The translations under genes were made by a program, and so were the position numbers. The notes beneath the pieces are model-generated. The model saw only the letters and a list, made by a program, of their open reading frames with translations. It had not been told where the DNA came from and searched no databases. A stretch of 64,000 bases of DNA from Gammaproteobacteria bacterium (GTDB lineage Bacteria; Pseudomonadota; Gammaproteobacteria; Burkholderiales; Thiobacillaceae): positions 1 through 64,000 of the forward strand of contig JAHJNN010000018.1 of the NCBI GenBank assembly GCA_018820765.1, given 5' to 3'. Below, piece after piece: positions 33,550 to 43,430 of this stretch (position 1 is the first letter of the stretch; every line of letters begins with the position of its first letter).

Positions 33550-34556
33550 TGGGCTGGCTGCTCCGGAACATTCGTGCTGTTCTGGTGCTTGCCTTTGCGG
33601 TTTCGCCCAACTCATGGGCGGCAACGACCACTTGCACCGGCAAGTTCATGAATCCGATCACGGATATTTGCTGGTCGTGCGCGTTCCCGCTCAAGGTCGG
33701 CGGCACCACGATCATGGATTTTGGTCAGGAGGATTTTGATAGCGGTGTGAGCAACCCGCTGTGCGCATGCTCAAGTCCGCCCAAGGTGGGTTTGAGCATC
33801 AGTTTTTACGAACCTGCGCGGCTGGTCGAGGTGGTGCGCAAACCCTACTGCTTCCCCTCCCTTGGCGGGATCACCATTGATCCCGGCGTGCCGGCGCCAG
33901 CTCATGTTCAAGCGCGTGGGGGTAAGTCGTTCTATCAGGCTCACTGGTACATCAGCCCCCTGATGTTCTGGCTGGAAGTCATCGTCGATAACCCGTGCCT
34001 GGAACAGAATGTTTTCGACTTGGCGTATTTCACCGAGCTTGATCCGCTGTGGGCGGACTCGGAGCTGACCTTCATCCTCAATCCTGATGCCGTGCTGTTT
34101 GCCAATCCGTTGGCTCAGGGCGCCTGCGCCGCGGATTGCGTGGCTGCCACGGCGGGCTTTCCTCTGAACGAGCTTTTCTGGTGCGCGGGCTGCCAGGGAT
34201 CCATGTACCCGCTCAATGGTTGGGTGGGCAACCATGTCGGCGCCGTGCAGGCCTCGACACTCATTGCCCAGCGCATGACCAACAAGATGCACCGCGAATT
34301 GCTTGTCTGGGGCGCGCACGGACCGTCGGGGCAGTGTGGCTACTACCCCATTCCGCTCATGGACAAGCGCGCCTACAAGACCCAGATGACCTACCCCATC
34401 CCCAACACCAAAAAGGAGGATGGCAGATGTTGTTCAACCATGGGACGCACAACAGTCATTTCAGGCGCAGGGAAGGAGTTCCCATACAAGGGCGAGGATT
34501 TTGCTTACATGCTCTTCCGCAAGCGGGACTGCTGCCAGGGGGCCTTTGGATTCTGA
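33549..34556 (+). CDS. traU: Conjugal transfer protein TraU
   Basis: 335-aa Cys-rich periplasmic protein; signal peptide ends near SPNSWA. TraU hallmarks are KFMNPITDICWSCAFPLKVG, CACSSPPKVGLSISFYEPAR, and FWCAGCQGSMYPLNGWVGNH. About fifteen cysteines indicate dependence on the DsbC encoded in the same operon. The ATG at 33549 (MGWLLRNIRAVLV) was chosen over an in-frame ATG 126 nt upstream because only the shorter form gives a normal signal peptide. Confidence 0.92.
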   Translation: MGWLLRNIRAVLVLAFAVSPNSWAATTTCTGKFMNPITDICWSCAFPLKVGGTTIMDFGQEDFDSGVSNPLCACSSPPKVGLSISFYEPARLVEVVRKPYCFPSLGGITIDPGVPAPAHVQARGGKSFYQAHWYISPLMFWLEVIVDNPCLEQNVFDLAYFTELDPLWADSELTFILNPDAVLFANPLAQGACAADCVAATAGFPLNELFWCAGCQGSMYPLNGWVGNHVGAVQASTLIAQRMTNKMHRELLVWGAHGPSGQCGYYPIPLMDKRAYKTQMTYPIPNTKKEDGRCCSTMGRTTVISGAGKEFPYKGEDFAYMLFRKRDCCQGAFGF

Positions 34557-34559
34557 TCG

Positions 34560-35258
34560 ATGAAGAGGCTTGTGATGAAAATGCTGTTGCTTGTTCTGTT
34601 CGCTGCCATCGTATCCGCTGGGTATGCGGCTGACACCCCCCCTACCCTGCCAGAGATAAATGGCTATGGCGATGACGCAGTGGCGCGGCAGAAGTCGAGT
34701 CAGGCGATCGATGCTGCCAGTCAGGCGGCGCGTAATGGCGCGGTTCGCGCCTTTCCCAAAATCAAGGTTCCATCTTCCGGCGTGGACATCGGCCAGATCG
34801 CGGCCCGCTACAACCAGACAGCGCAGAAGCCGGAAGACGACAATCTCATGATCTTCGTCACCCTGGGCATGCCGGGTAAGGCTCTGATAAATCTGGCCCG
34901 ACAAGCCGCGCGCACCCGTGCAGTTCTGGTCTTGCGTGGTGTCGAGGGAGGGCTCGCCAAGGGAAACTGGCCGCGTGCCATGGAGGCACTGAGGCCGATT
35001 GCCGAAACGGGCGCTTCCATCATCATCCACCCAGATTTATTCCGCGCATACAAGGTTGTTCAAGCACCCACGTTTGTCCTGACGACAGGACAGCAGGGCG
35101 AAGCCTGCCTGAACAACCTGAGACAGGAATGCAGCCAGAGCCTGCGCGCGACCGGCGATGTCACCCTTGATTACGTGCTTGAACGCTGGGCACAAGGCGG
35201 CAGTCCACTGGCCGCTGAGGCACGATCACGGCTGGCCATGCTGGAGTACCGGCCGTGA
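34560..35258 (+). CDS. trbC: Type-F pilin assembly protein TrbC
   Basis: 232-aa periplasmic protein. The signal peptide (LLLVLFAAIVSAGYAA) leads to the TrbC domain DDNLMIFVTLGMPGKALINL, a thioredoxin-like fold without the active Cys pair, then VLVLRGVEGGLAKGNWPRAM and SIIIHPDLFRAYKVVQAPTF. It works with TraW and TraU. A pair of Cys near the C-terminus (GEACLNNLRQECS) may form a disulfide. It overlaps the next gene by 4 nt (GTGA). Confidence 0.87.
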   Translation: MKRLVMKMLLLVLFAAIVSAGYAADTPPTLPEINGYGDDAVARQKSSQAIDAASQAARNGAVRAFPKIKVPSSGVDIGQIAARYNQTAQKPEDDNLMIFVTLGMPGKALINLARQAARTRAVLVLRGVEGGLAKGNWPRAMEALRPIAETGASIIIHPDLFRAYKVVQAPTFVLTTGQQGEACLNNLRQECSQSLRATGDVTLDYVLERWAQGGSPLAAEARSRLAMLEYRP

Positions 35259-36340
35259 AGGCTTTACTGCTGCCACTGTGCCTGGTCTCAAGTGTGACCT
35301 GTGCCGACATGACCGCGAACGATGCCTTCAATGAGGGCAACACCTTCGGCAAGGCGAATGTCGGAACAGCCAAAAGCAAGATCAGCACCACCACAGCGAG
35401 CGATGCCAACACGGGGGTGCCGAACTATACGGCCACCGATCCTGCTTCCAGCTACTACATGGGCGGCACAGGTAGCCTGACGGCGCCAGCCACGGCGGGG
35501 GTCACTGGCTGTACATCCACCGCAGGAACGGCAGATCCCGATCCACATACCCACGGGAAGTGCGAAGGCGTCAGGATGCTGATGAATGACCCTGGCAAGA
35601 AGAACGTGATGTTCCCGCTCAACTCCACAACCGATCCGCTGGTTGTCAAACGCAACATGGTGTCGGGCGATGCAGAGACATATCTCGGCAGCCTGATCGT
35701 GAGCGGGGGTTATGCCGGATGCGCAGAGAAGACGGTCAAGGATCCGGACAAGTATCAAACGGAAACCTGTAATCAATACCTGACGGCAGGTGAGGAGTCT
35801 TGCAATGAAATCCTGACGGTTAGTGTTACGACATCCGAGTCGTGCGTACCAGGCACATGGTACGGCGGATTCAGATTGCCATTCCCGATTCAGCAAGTAG
35901 ATATCTTTTGTGACATGAATCGTGCGGATGGGATGATCAGGCTTCGTTTCACGCCATACGAATTGCATGGCGTGTGTAGTGTCGGCTACCTGGATGTTCC
36001 GAAGGCACCATTTACTGTTTCAGACAGGGTGCAATACGGTGTTACCGGCCACACCTGCGACACCGATGGTTGCTGGGATGAGTACGGTTACCTCAATTAC
36101 GAAGTTGTAACCATAAATCACTGGAAAGGTTCTTGTACTGTTAAGAACTTTATTGGCTACGAGCCGGGATATATTCAGGGTTGTTCAGGAGACACTTGCA
36201 GTTATACCTTCCGCGCTATCGATTGGCGATGGGGAAATCAGGCAGTAGCAACAGCAGGTTTCACGCCGCCAAAGACAATCGTCACTGAAACGGACTTCTG
36301 GGATAACCAATGTACGGCGCTGGAGGCCAGGCTTCCATGA
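35255..36340 (+). CDS. TraN N-terminal half, encoded as a separate secreted protein
   Basis: 361 aa, GTG start overlapping the trbC stop. It has a short signal peptide (LLLPLCLVSSVTCA), then a low-complexity Thr/Ala/Gly region and Cys-rich segments (DGCWDEYGYLNYEVVTINHW, GCSGDTCSYTFRAIDWRWG). In SXT, F and IncA/C elements TraN is one large outer-membrane mating-pair-stabilisation protein. Here the corresponding upstream part ends in a stop codon, and a second ORF with its own signal peptide follows at ATGATGA. The central part is more AT-rich than its neighbours (about 35750-36250), as expected for a receptor-recognition region under diversifying selection. Assignment to TraN rests on position and Cys pattern. 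Confidence 0.65.
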   Translation: MKALLLPLCLVSSVTCADMTANDAFNEGNTFGKANVGTAKSKISTTTASDANTGVPNYTATDPASSYYMGGTGSLTAPATAGVTGCTSTAGTADPDPHTHGKCEGVRMLMNDPGKKNVMFPLNSTTDPLVVKRNMVSGDAETYLGSLIVSGGYAGCAEKTVKDPDKYQTETCNQYLTAGEESCNEILTVSVTTSESCVPGTWYGGFRLPFPIQQVDIFCDMNRADGMIRLRFTPYELHGVCSVGYLDVPKAPFTVSDRVQYGVTGHTCDTDGCWDEYGYLNYEVVTINHWKGSCTVKNFIGYEPGYIQGCSGDTCSYTFRAIDWRWGNQAVATAGFTPPKTIVTETDFWDNQCTALEARLP

Positions 36341-37632
36341 TGCCCCTTGCCTTGATGCGGCGGATAGCCCGGCTACTCATCGTCACACTCCTGTTCCCCT
36401 TGCTCTCGTCTCCGGTGCTGGCAGGGGATGGCACCTGCACAAAGAATTCCAGGTTCTGCGTCGAGGGGCCGGAAACGCGCATGATCAGCGGCTACCCGGT
36501 GACCCGCGATTGCTGGAAATACGAAAGCAAATACGACTGCATCTCCCAGAACTACGTGGACGATTGCGCGCCTCTAGCTGCGCAGGGGTGTGCGCAGATC
36601 GGCTCAAGCTGCGTGGAGTATGTGGACGGTGATCCAGCCAAGTGCTCGCTCTATGAGCAAACGTATCAATGCAAGGTGGCGGATGGAGAGTCTAAAACCA
36701 TCACGGATTGTGGCGGACAGACCTACTGCGTGGATGGCACGTGTTTTGATGCAGGCTACACGCCGGACGGTGATTTTGCGCTCGCGATCACCGGTATGGA
36801 GGCGCTGCGGCAGGCCGGCAACTACATGGATCCGGACACCCTGACGCTGTTCAACGGCAAGAACAGCAAATGCAGGGTGACGCTCGGGATTTTCAGTTGC
36901 TGCAAGACAAACTCGATGGGGAGCAATCAGAACAACAGCGACATGATGACCAGCATGGGCGCGAGTCTGGTGAAGAGTTTCGGGACTGAATCAATTCAAT
37001 ATTTAGGGTCTACAGCAGTCTACGATTCGCTGTTCCAATCGGACGCCCCGAATTTCCTGATAAATGGAATGGAGTCAATTCTTGGGGGAAGCGGATCTTC
37101 ATCGGTCTTTAGTCCTTCGTTCAGCTATTTTGGTCTGACCGTTGGATACGGCGCCCCTGCAGCCGGAACGACCGTTCTGCTTGGGGAAAGCGGGACGTTC
37201 TTCGTCGGCTTCGATCCCGCTTCGTTTGCGATCGCCATCGCAATCTACATCATTATGGAACTCGTTTCATGCGAACAAGAAGAGCAAATTCTTGGCATGA
37301 AGCGCGGGCAGAATCTTTGCGTTCATGTCGGTACCTATTGCTCCCAAAAAGTCCTTGGTGTCTGCGTGCAGAAGAAGCAATCGCACTGCTGTTTCAACTC
37401 CCGTATCGCACGATTGATCGCTGCGTCCGGTCGAGCACAGCTTGGCAAATCCTGGGGGAATCCAAAGAGCCCGGATTGTGGTGGATTGACCCCCGCCGAA
37501 CTCCAGAGTGTCGACTTCAGCCTGATCGACTTTTCCAGCGTGGTGGCGGATGTGAAGGCCAGCGTCAAAATCCCGGATTACGCGATCGACCGTGCCACGA
37601 CAAAGATCAACAGCTACTACGGCACGCCTTAG
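36337..37632 (+). CDS. traN: TraN C-terminal half with its own signal peptide
   Basis: 431 aa from ATG 36337. A signal peptide (RRIARLLIVTLLFPLLSSPVLA) is followed by the conserved TraN core: CTKNSRFCVEGPETRMISGY, PVTRDCWKYESKYDCIS, then many Cys (about 24), including HCCFNSRIARLIAASGRAQL near the end. This core is present in all F-type TraN proteins and sits at the outer membrane. The product overlaps the previous gene by 4 nt and is in a different frame, but both ORFs have complete signal peptides, so this is an organised two-protein TraN rather than a fresh frameshift. Confidence 0.85.
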   Translation: MMPLALMRRIARLLIVTLLFPLLSSPVLAGDGTCTKNSRFCVEGPETRMISGYPVTRDCWKYESKYDCISQNYVDDCAPLAAQGCAQIGSSCVEYVDGDPAKCSLYEQTYQCKVADGESKTITDCGGQTYCVDGTCFDAGYTPDGDFALAITGMEALRQAGNYMDPDTLTLFNGKNSKCRVTLGIFSCCKTNSMGSNQNNSDMMTSMGASLVKSFGTESIQYLGSTAVYDSLFQSDAPNFLINGMESILGGSGSSSVFSPSFSYFGLTVGYGAPAAGTTVLLGESGTFFVGFDPASFAIAIAIYIIMELVSCEQEEQILGMKRGQNLCVHVGTYCSQKVLGVCVQKKQSHCCFNSRIARLIAASGRAQLGKSWGNPKSPDCGGLTPAELQSVDFSLIDFSSVVADVKASVKIPDYAIDRATTKINSYYGTP

Positions 37633-37690
37633 ATTGATTGGAATGAAAGGCGATCATGAAGTCATCTTTGTCACTAGCCATGCTCAGAAC

Positions 37691-38095
37691 ATGAATCGGA
37701 CAATCGTAATGCTGCTTCTAACTCTTCTTGGATCCAGCCTTGAATCCGTGGCTGCTCCGACGCTACCTGAGACAGCCAATGTGCGAGGCTTGTTACTTGC
37801 GGCCATTGACTCAGGGGACGGGACTGCCCAAGCCTGGCTCATCGGTGATATGGCTCAGAAGCTTAAGAACGACACGAAGGCACCTCCGAACACGCGGGTC
37901 AAGGCATCCGTAACGACTGTGCAGGTTATCCGGCCCGGCTGTAAGCGGTTGAGGCTGGTGCTCGGCATGCCAGACCACAAAATGAGAACGGTGAATGGCA
38001 CGATGGAGCCGTTCAGCATGTTCTACGAACTCAATCTATGCAGGGATGGCCAGCCGCCACAGGTCTCGCCTGTCGGGACGGGAGAGGCGCGTTGA
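37691..38095 (+). CDS. Small secreted protein of unknown function in the tra operon
   Basis: 134 aa from ATG 37691, with a signal peptide (TIVMLLLTLLGSSLESVAA) and a predicted beta-rich mature part (RVKASVTTVQVIRPGCKRLR, then LVLGMPDHKMRTVNGTMEPF), two Cys. No family is recognised. Codons upstream at 37643 are in frame but lack a ribosome site and would bury the signal peptide. Its TGA overlaps the TTG start of traF, so it belongs to the operon and its role is probably in the periplasm. Confidence 0.65.
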   Translation: MNRTIVMLLLTLLGSSLESVAAPTLPETANVRGLLLAAIDSGDGTAQAWLIGDMAQKLKNDTKAPPNTRVKASVTTVQVIRPGCKRLRLVLGMPDHKMRTVNGTMEPFSMFYELNLCRDGQPPQVSPVGTGEAR

Positions 38096-38907
38096 AGCGA
38101 CCGATTGCCCTGCTTGCTGCAGTGGCATTGTTGATAAGCCAGGCAGTGTTTGCTATCGCCGACTCGGGCCCTGCAAGTAAAGGCTGGTGGGACGATACAC
38201 CGTGGCAAAACCCGGAGCGCGGGTTCAACTGGTATCCGCCGGATGCACCGCCGGTGAAGAAGGACAAGAAGGCTGATGCCAAGCCGAAGTCCATCAAGGC
38301 AATGACAACGATGGAGGATCTGCAGAAGGAGTTGGCCAGGCTAAAAGACCTGGCCATCATGCAGCCCACCCAAGCGAACGTGCGCAGTTACCTTGAAGCG
38401 CAGACCTATGTGATGGACAAGAGTTCGGTCTTCGCCGATACCGCACGCCGCGTGGTATGGGCCACACCATCGGTTGATTACAACAACCGGTCACCGACGG
38501 CCACCTTCGCCCAGCTCAACAAGAAGGATATGCGCCGTGAAGCACAGGAGCAGACTCTGGCCGAGCTGTCGCGAGACTACGGCCTGATGTTTTTCTTCCG
38601 ATCGGACTGCCCCTACTGCCATCAGCAGGCGCCGGTGTTGCGCCTGCTGGAGCGAAATTATGGCTTGCCCGTGATGGGCGTCAGCATGGACGGTGGAACC
38701 CTCCCCCAATTTCCTGATGCCAGACGCGATAACGGCATCTCGATGACCGTGAGCAATGGCCAGGGCATCCAGATGGTGCCCGCGCTGTTTCTGGTTCACC
38801 GGGAAACCCGGCAAGCCGTGCCGATCGGAAGCGGCGCGCTGGCGATTGATGAAATTGTCGAGCGGATCCGCGTGTTGACCCGCACGCAGCCGGGCCAAGA
38901 GTTCTGA
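38092..38907 (+). CDS. traF: Type-F pilus assembly protein TraF
   Basis: 271 aa if started at TTG 38092, preceded by GGGAGAG and overlapping the previous stop (TTGA). The signal peptide is LLAAVALLISQAVFA. Then come GWWDDTPWQNPERGFNWYPP, the TraF N-terminal signature, and a thioredoxin-like domain with FFFRSDCPYCHQQAPVLRLL. In F, TraF lacks the Cys pair, while SXT/R27-type relatives keep CPYC as here; it probably acts as a periplasmic oxidoreductase for TraN, TraU and TraH. Confidence 0.9.
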   Translation: MKRPIALLAAVALLISQAVFAIADSGPASKGWWDDTPWQNPERGFNWYPPDAPPVKKDKKADAKPKSIKAMTTMEDLQKELARLKDLAIMQPTQANVRSYLEAQTYVMDKSSVFADTARRVVWATPSVDYNNRSPTATFAQLNKKDMRREAQEQTLAELSRDYGLMFFFRSDCPYCHQQAPVLRLLERNYGLPVMGVSMDGGTLPQFPDARRDNGISMTVSNGQGIQMVPALFLVHRETRQAVPIGSGALAIDEIVERIRVLTRTQPGQEF

Positions 38908-38921
38908 ACAAGGAGTCCATC

Positions 38922-40391
38922 ATGAAAATCAGCGTTCGTCTGAAGCCCATCACTCTCATGGTGGCCCTTAGCCTTGGGCTGGCCGTTCCTGCCACGACCT
39001 CGATCGCGGCCGGGTCTGACTGGATGAACGACTACTTCAATTCAGCAGGGGCGGCGATGAATGTCACGCCTTCCGCTGTGTACGAGTCGCAGGGACAAAC
39101 GACGATGGCGCTGGGAGGCTTTTCTTACCGCGCGCCGCAGCGCGCCACCAATCTATTCAGCTTCTCCCCGCCAGGCTACAAAGCGGGCTGTGGTGGGATT
39201 GACGCCTGGCTCGGAGCCTATGGCTTCGTCAACATGGATGCGTTCGTTAATGCGCTGCGAAACATCGGGCAGAACGCCGTGGGCTACTTCTTCCAGCTTG
39301 CCCTCAAAACCATGGCTCCCGAGATCGATGGGCTGCTGACCGATCTGTCGAAGACGATGAATCAGCTCAACCAGTTCCAAATCGGCAGTTGCCAGGCGAT
39401 CAAACAGTATGTCGGAACCACGCCGGATACCCGGAACATGGATATGGAGCAGCGTGCCCAGGTCTTCGGTTCGGCGCTCACCGGCTCCTATGGATCGTTC
39501 TTCAATGCCAAGGAAGATACCCAAACCAGTCCGGCGAACACGAAGGCCGCCTATGACGCGGCATGCACCGTGAATGCCGCGCTTTGCCTGGACAGTGCGG
39601 GAAAACCGGTACTGAAATCGGATTTCAACCTCGTTTACGACGCCCTTGAACGCGCGGGCGGGTATTCCAATGAAGAAATCGAACTGTACATTTCGCTATT
39701 CGGGACTATCACCTTCATCAGGAACAGCAGCGACATCGCCAGCGGCTTCACCACGGAATATTTCAAGCCAACCATCACGTGGGAGGATTTTTTAGGGCCG
39801 TTGTCCGGCACACACACCATGAGGATCCGTGAATGCCCGTCCGGTTCCGATTGTCTTCCCTATGCCTCGGCTACGGACGAAGGGACACCCCGTACAACCG
39901 TGGGGATGACGGCAATCGTGTATGAGCAGCTGAATAAGTTGAAGGACGCCATTGTCACCAGAACAGCGTTGACGGACCCGAAAGCGCTACAGGTGATCGC
40001 CATGACCAGCACGCCGATTTATCAGATGATCGCCCAGTCAATCCACAGCGGCCGTGGCTCGACTATTGTTGCTGATCGCATCATTGATGGGTTCTCGGAA
40101 GCGATCGCTACTGAAATCGCCTTCCGCCAAATGCAGGACATCAGCCGCGAGGTCGATGACGCGCTCAACAAGACCAAAACTGTTTCGGTTAAGGCCGATG
40201 TCAAGGCGATAGACGACTTCCAGGGGAAACTGGCCGAAATCAAGAACACGGCCATCAAGATCTACGGTCTCAAGCAGGAAGACATCTCCAAGAAGATGGG
40301 CAATGTAGCGATGATGATGGACTTCCAGCGTCAGATGTACACCAGCCTTGGCCCGCGCCTGACCTCCAATATCGAATTCGGCAGCCGCTGA
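38922..40391 (+). CDS. traH: Conjugal transfer pilus assembly protein TraH
   Basis: 489-aa periplasmic/outer-membrane-associated protein. AAGGAG precedes the ATG; the signal peptide is TLMVALSLGLAVPATTSIAA. The start of the mature part, WMNDYFNSAGAAMNVTPSAV, then GGFSYRAPQRATNLFSFSPP and KAGCGGIDAWLGAYGFVN are characteristic TraH blocks. The C-terminal third is helical and coiled (DDALNKTKTVSVKADVKAID). It sits 14 nt after traF and 6 nt before traG. Confidence 0.93.
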   Translation: MKISVRLKPITLMVALSLGLAVPATTSIAAGSDWMNDYFNSAGAAMNVTPSAVYESQGQTTMALGGFSYRAPQRATNLFSFSPPGYKAGCGGIDAWLGAYGFVNMDAFVNALRNIGQNAVGYFFQLALKTMAPEIDGLLTDLSKTMNQLNQFQIGSCQAIKQYVGTTPDTRNMDMEQRAQVFGSALTGSYGSFFNAKEDTQTSPANTKAAYDAACTVNAALCLDSAGKPVLKSDFNLVYDALERAGGYSNEEIELYISLFGTITFIRNSSDIASGFTTEYFKPTITWEDFLGPLSGTHTMRIRECPSGSDCLPYASATDEGTPRTTVGMTAIVYEQLNKLKDAIVTRTALTDPKALQVIAMTSTPIYQMIAQSIHSGRGSTIVADRIIDGFSEAIATEIAFRQMQDISREVDDALNKTKTVSVKADVKAIDDFQGKLAEIKNTAIKIYGLKQEDISKKMGNVAMMMDFQRQMYTSLGPRLTSNIEFGSR

Positions 40392-40397
40392 TCAGGC

Positions 40398-43300
40398 ATG
40401 GATACGATCTACGCCTATTGGGACGCCCAGCAGATCAAGTACGTGCTCGACGCTGTAGCGATGCTCACCTCGATGAGCGACTACACCGGCTTGATGAAAG
40501 TCTTCGCGATATTCGGGTTGTTCGTTGCCGTCGCCACGACTTTCGTGAAGGCACGCGGCGAGGATGCAGCAATCTATATGCTGATGCTGGCCATCTGGTA
40601 TGTGGGCCTCTTCTTGCCCAAGAAAGACGTGGTTGTGGTCGACGTGGCTGGTGGTTCCGGTACGTATACAGTGGCCAACGTACCTCTGGGGCTCGCGGTT
40701 TTTGCCAGTGCGGAAAGCCACATCGGCTATTGGCTCACCAAAGTAAGCGAAACGGTATTCGCGCTTCCTGGCGATATCTCCTTTGAGAAGACCGGCTTCA
40801 TGTTCGGATCGCGTGCCATCAAGGATAGACAGAGCGTGCGCTTCTACGATCCCAATCTGGTCAGCTCCCTGACCAACCTGACCAAGGATTGTGTTTACCC
40901 GGAACTGAACAACAACGGTCCTTTTTTCGATCAGATCATGAAGTCTGGCGACATCTGGGCAGACATCGCCCCCCAGATGAACCCCGGACTGCTGGTTCAG
41001 GTTTATGACAACGCTGCAGGTGTCTACAAGGTCGTCGGCTGTGATCAGGCCTGGTCTTACATTGATGCCCAGATCAACCCGCATGTTTCAAATGACATCC
41101 TGCCCCGCCTGGGTAGGATGCTCAACCCGAGCTCGCCTACCTCTGCAGCTGCCTCTGCACTGGTGGCCGCTCAATTACCTGCCGTAGACAACTTTATTTT
41201 CGCGGTGAGTCAAACCGCGCAGGAATCCATCAAGCAGGCGGCGATGATCAACCTGATCGCAGACTCGACGGTTTTCGTGCCGCAGATGATCGGTGATACG
41301 ACATCGGCGCAGGTCGCGCTATCGACGGCGATGGCATCTGCCAGCGCAAACAGCAGCTATCGGACCATGGCCAAGATTGCCGAGTCGTCCATGCCCCTGA
41401 TCCGAAACGCCATCCATATCGTGATTCTGGCGCTATTTCCCATCGTCATGCTCCTGATCATTGTGGCCGGATCAAAGGGTGGCCTGGTTCTCAAAACCTA
41501 TCTAATGGCCTTGTTATGGATCAACCTCTGGGCGCCGGTTTACGCGGCGCTAAATTTCTTCACCAGCTGGTACGCGACGCTCGGTGCCAAGGCTGCCGTC
41601 GATGGGATGAATCCCCTCTCCTACGCAAGCCATCAGGCGTTGATGCACTCTATGATTTCCGATCAGGGGGTTGCCGGTATTCTCACGCTCTCGGTACCGG
41701 TCATCGCCTACATGCTGACCAATGTCAGCGCGGCATCTTTCACCAGCGTCATATCAGGCGTCATGAGCCCGGCAAATTCCTCAGCTCAGGCCGCCGGTGC
41801 GCAGGTCGGTACCGGGAATATCAGCGCTGGCAACACCCAATGGGGCAATGTCACCATGGGGAACTGGAGCGCGAACAATAGAAGTGCGGATCAATGGAAT
41901 ACCGCGCCGATGAACCGGCATGGTGCCGCGATAGACCAGGCTGTCGGAGCGGACGGTACGGTGATGTCGTCCTATGGAAATGGAACATCAACCGCAGCGC
42001 AACCTATGAATGCCCTGAGGGTGGGGGCTTCTGTCACAGCCGGTCAGAACGCCGGTCTGCTCCAGCAAGCCGGTAAACATGCATCGGCCGGGCAAGCCCA
42101 TACCATCGCTGCAGGGAAGGCAGAAGAAACCATTCTATCCAAAGCCCGCGCTCATCTGTCGTCGCTCGCCACCACCAACCAGAGTGGCTTTGGCGGGAGA
42201 TTGAGCTCGGGAGGAGATTTCACAGGATCATTTGGTGACTCCGCGAGTTCTGGTGAGGAATCTGGCAGCGGCGCATCTTATACGACCAGAAACCAAGCTT
42301 CGCAGAAAGGAAGCGTTCGAGCTAACGCTGGTGGTGATGTTGCGCTTGGCAGCAACCAAACCGTGACTCCTGCATCAGGCAAGGATACGGGTGCGGGTGA
42401 CGGGGGTATCCAGTCACGGGAGTCGAGAAGCGGCAGATCAGCGGTCAAGGCAAACCTTAACGGAGGCATTGATCTTGCGCAGGAATACGCGGCCGGGATT
42501 CAGAAGCAAAGTAGCACTGGCGAGAAAAGCGCGGTGCTGGGCAATGCCGAGGCGAGGCAGGCATTCTTCGATCGGCTGGAGAAAGACCGCGATTTCCGCC
42601 ATTCGGTGCTTGGCCAGGATGCGGACAGCCAAACCACAGGGGCGACACTTAGCAGTCGGCGCACGCACCTCGACCAGGCGCAAGTGGAATTCCGCGAGGC
42701 GGAAGACCTCACCCAACAGGCCAATCAAAGCTCGTCCCGTGGAGTGGGCGTCAATTACGATCCGCTCAAGGATCCGGGAAATACAAATGCAGCGTTGGCA
42801 TTGGTCGAAGCCGTCGAAGCCGCGCCATCCGGACAACGCGACCAAGTGGCATTCGATGGCATAAAGACCATGGGATACGATCAGGGTGGCCAATTGCCAT
42901 CCGCATACCAGGATGGCACAGCGGTGCGTGGCACACCAGAGGAAGTCCAGGCGCTGGCACAGGCCATAATGGACGACCCGGCTTTGGCAAATCAGATACG
43001 CGCCCTGCATGCGGGCCATCTCAGGGATGTGCCCAATTCAGGCGCGCCTGTAGGCGCCGGATCCGCAGCAGCCAATTCCAACAGCGATCTGCCGGGCAAA
43101 GCCCAGGACTATCACGACCAAGGCGAAATAAAGCAGCAAAAGGCGATGGACTACCACGAGGCGATGCAGGAATCAGGAGAGTTGCGCTACCAAGGCGAGG
43201 CAGGCGATGCAGCCCCAAAATCGCATAATGTGGCGACTTACAACAAGCTCATGAATACGGCGGAAGAAGTCGCTGCCGATGACATGAAGCTTTCGCTGCA

Positions 43301-43421
43301 GCAAACGCTTCCGAATGAAATCGCGGGAATCAATGTGCCAGGAGCCAAACCTACCCTGGAGCAGTTCCAGGAGAAGATCGGCTACCAGCCAGATGGGGAA
43401 AAGGAAGGGACGAAAAAATAG
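40398..43421 (+). CDS. traG: Mating-pair stabilisation and pilus assembly protein TraG
   Basis: 1007-aa inner-membrane protein. The N-terminal about 450 residues hold several membrane helices (FAIFGLFVAVATTF, AIYMLMLAIWYVGLFLP, IHIVILALFPIVMLLIIVAG, GVAGILTLSVPVIAYML). The C-terminal half is a soluble Gly/Ser/Gln-rich region with repeats of the SAGNTQWGNVTMGNWSANN type and charged helices. In F the C-terminal domain acts in mating-pair stabilisation; in SXT the membrane part is the target of exclusion by the recipient. This is the last gene of the rightward operon and converges, 9 nt apart, with the next gene. Confidence 0.92.
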   Translation: MDTIYAYWDAQQIKYVLDAVAMLTSMSDYTGLMKVFAIFGLFVAVATTFVKARGEDAAIYMLMLAIWYVGLFLPKKDVVVVDVAGGSGTYTVANVPLGLAVFASAESHIGYWLTKVSETVFALPGDISFEKTGFMFGSRAIKDRQSVRFYDPNLVSSLTNLTKDCVYPELNNNGPFFDQIMKSGDIWADIAPQMNPGLLVQVYDNAAGVYKVVGCDQAWSYIDAQINPHVSNDILPRLGRMLNPSSPTSAAASALVAAQLPAVDNFIFAVSQTAQESIKQAAMINLIADSTVFVPQMIGDTTSAQVALSTAMASASANSSYRTMAKIAESSMPLIRNAIHIVILALFPIVMLLIIVAGSKGGLVLKTYLMALLWINLWAPVYAALNFFTSWYATLGAKAAVDGMNPLSYASHQALMHSMISDQGVAGILTLSVPVIAYMLTNVSAASFTSVISGVMSPANSSAQAAGAQVGTGNISAGNTQWGNVTMGNWSANNRSADQWNTAPMNRHGAAIDQAVGADGTVMSSYGNGTSTAAQPMNALRVGASVTAGQNAGLLQQAGKHASAGQAHTIAAGKAEETILSKARAHLSSLATTNQSGFGGRLSSGGDFTGSFGDSASSGEESGSGASYTTRNQASQKGSVRANAGGDVALGSNQTVTPASGKDTGAGDGGIQSRESRSGRSAVKANLNGGIDLAQEYAAGIQKQSSTGEKSAVLGNAEARQAFFDRLEKDRDFRHSVLGQDADSQTTGATLSSRRTHLDQAQVEFREAEDLTQQANQSSSRGVGVNYDPLKDPGNTNAALALVEAVEAAPSGQRDQVAFDGIKTMGYDQGGQLPSAYQDGTAVRGTPEEVQALAQAIMDDPALANQIRALHAGHLRDVPNSGAPVGAGSAAANSNSDLPGKAQDYHDQGEIKQQKAMDYHEAMQESGELRYQGEAGDAAPKSHNVATYNKLMNTAEEVAADDMKLSLQQTLPNEIAGINVPGAKPTLEQFQEKIGYQPDGEKEGTKK

Positions 43422-43430
43422 GATGGAGTC

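Noticed and set aside
36310-36345. Frameshift or sequencing error splitting traN
   Set aside because: The second ORF has a proper start and a full signal peptide right after the overlap, which a simple frameshift would not create.
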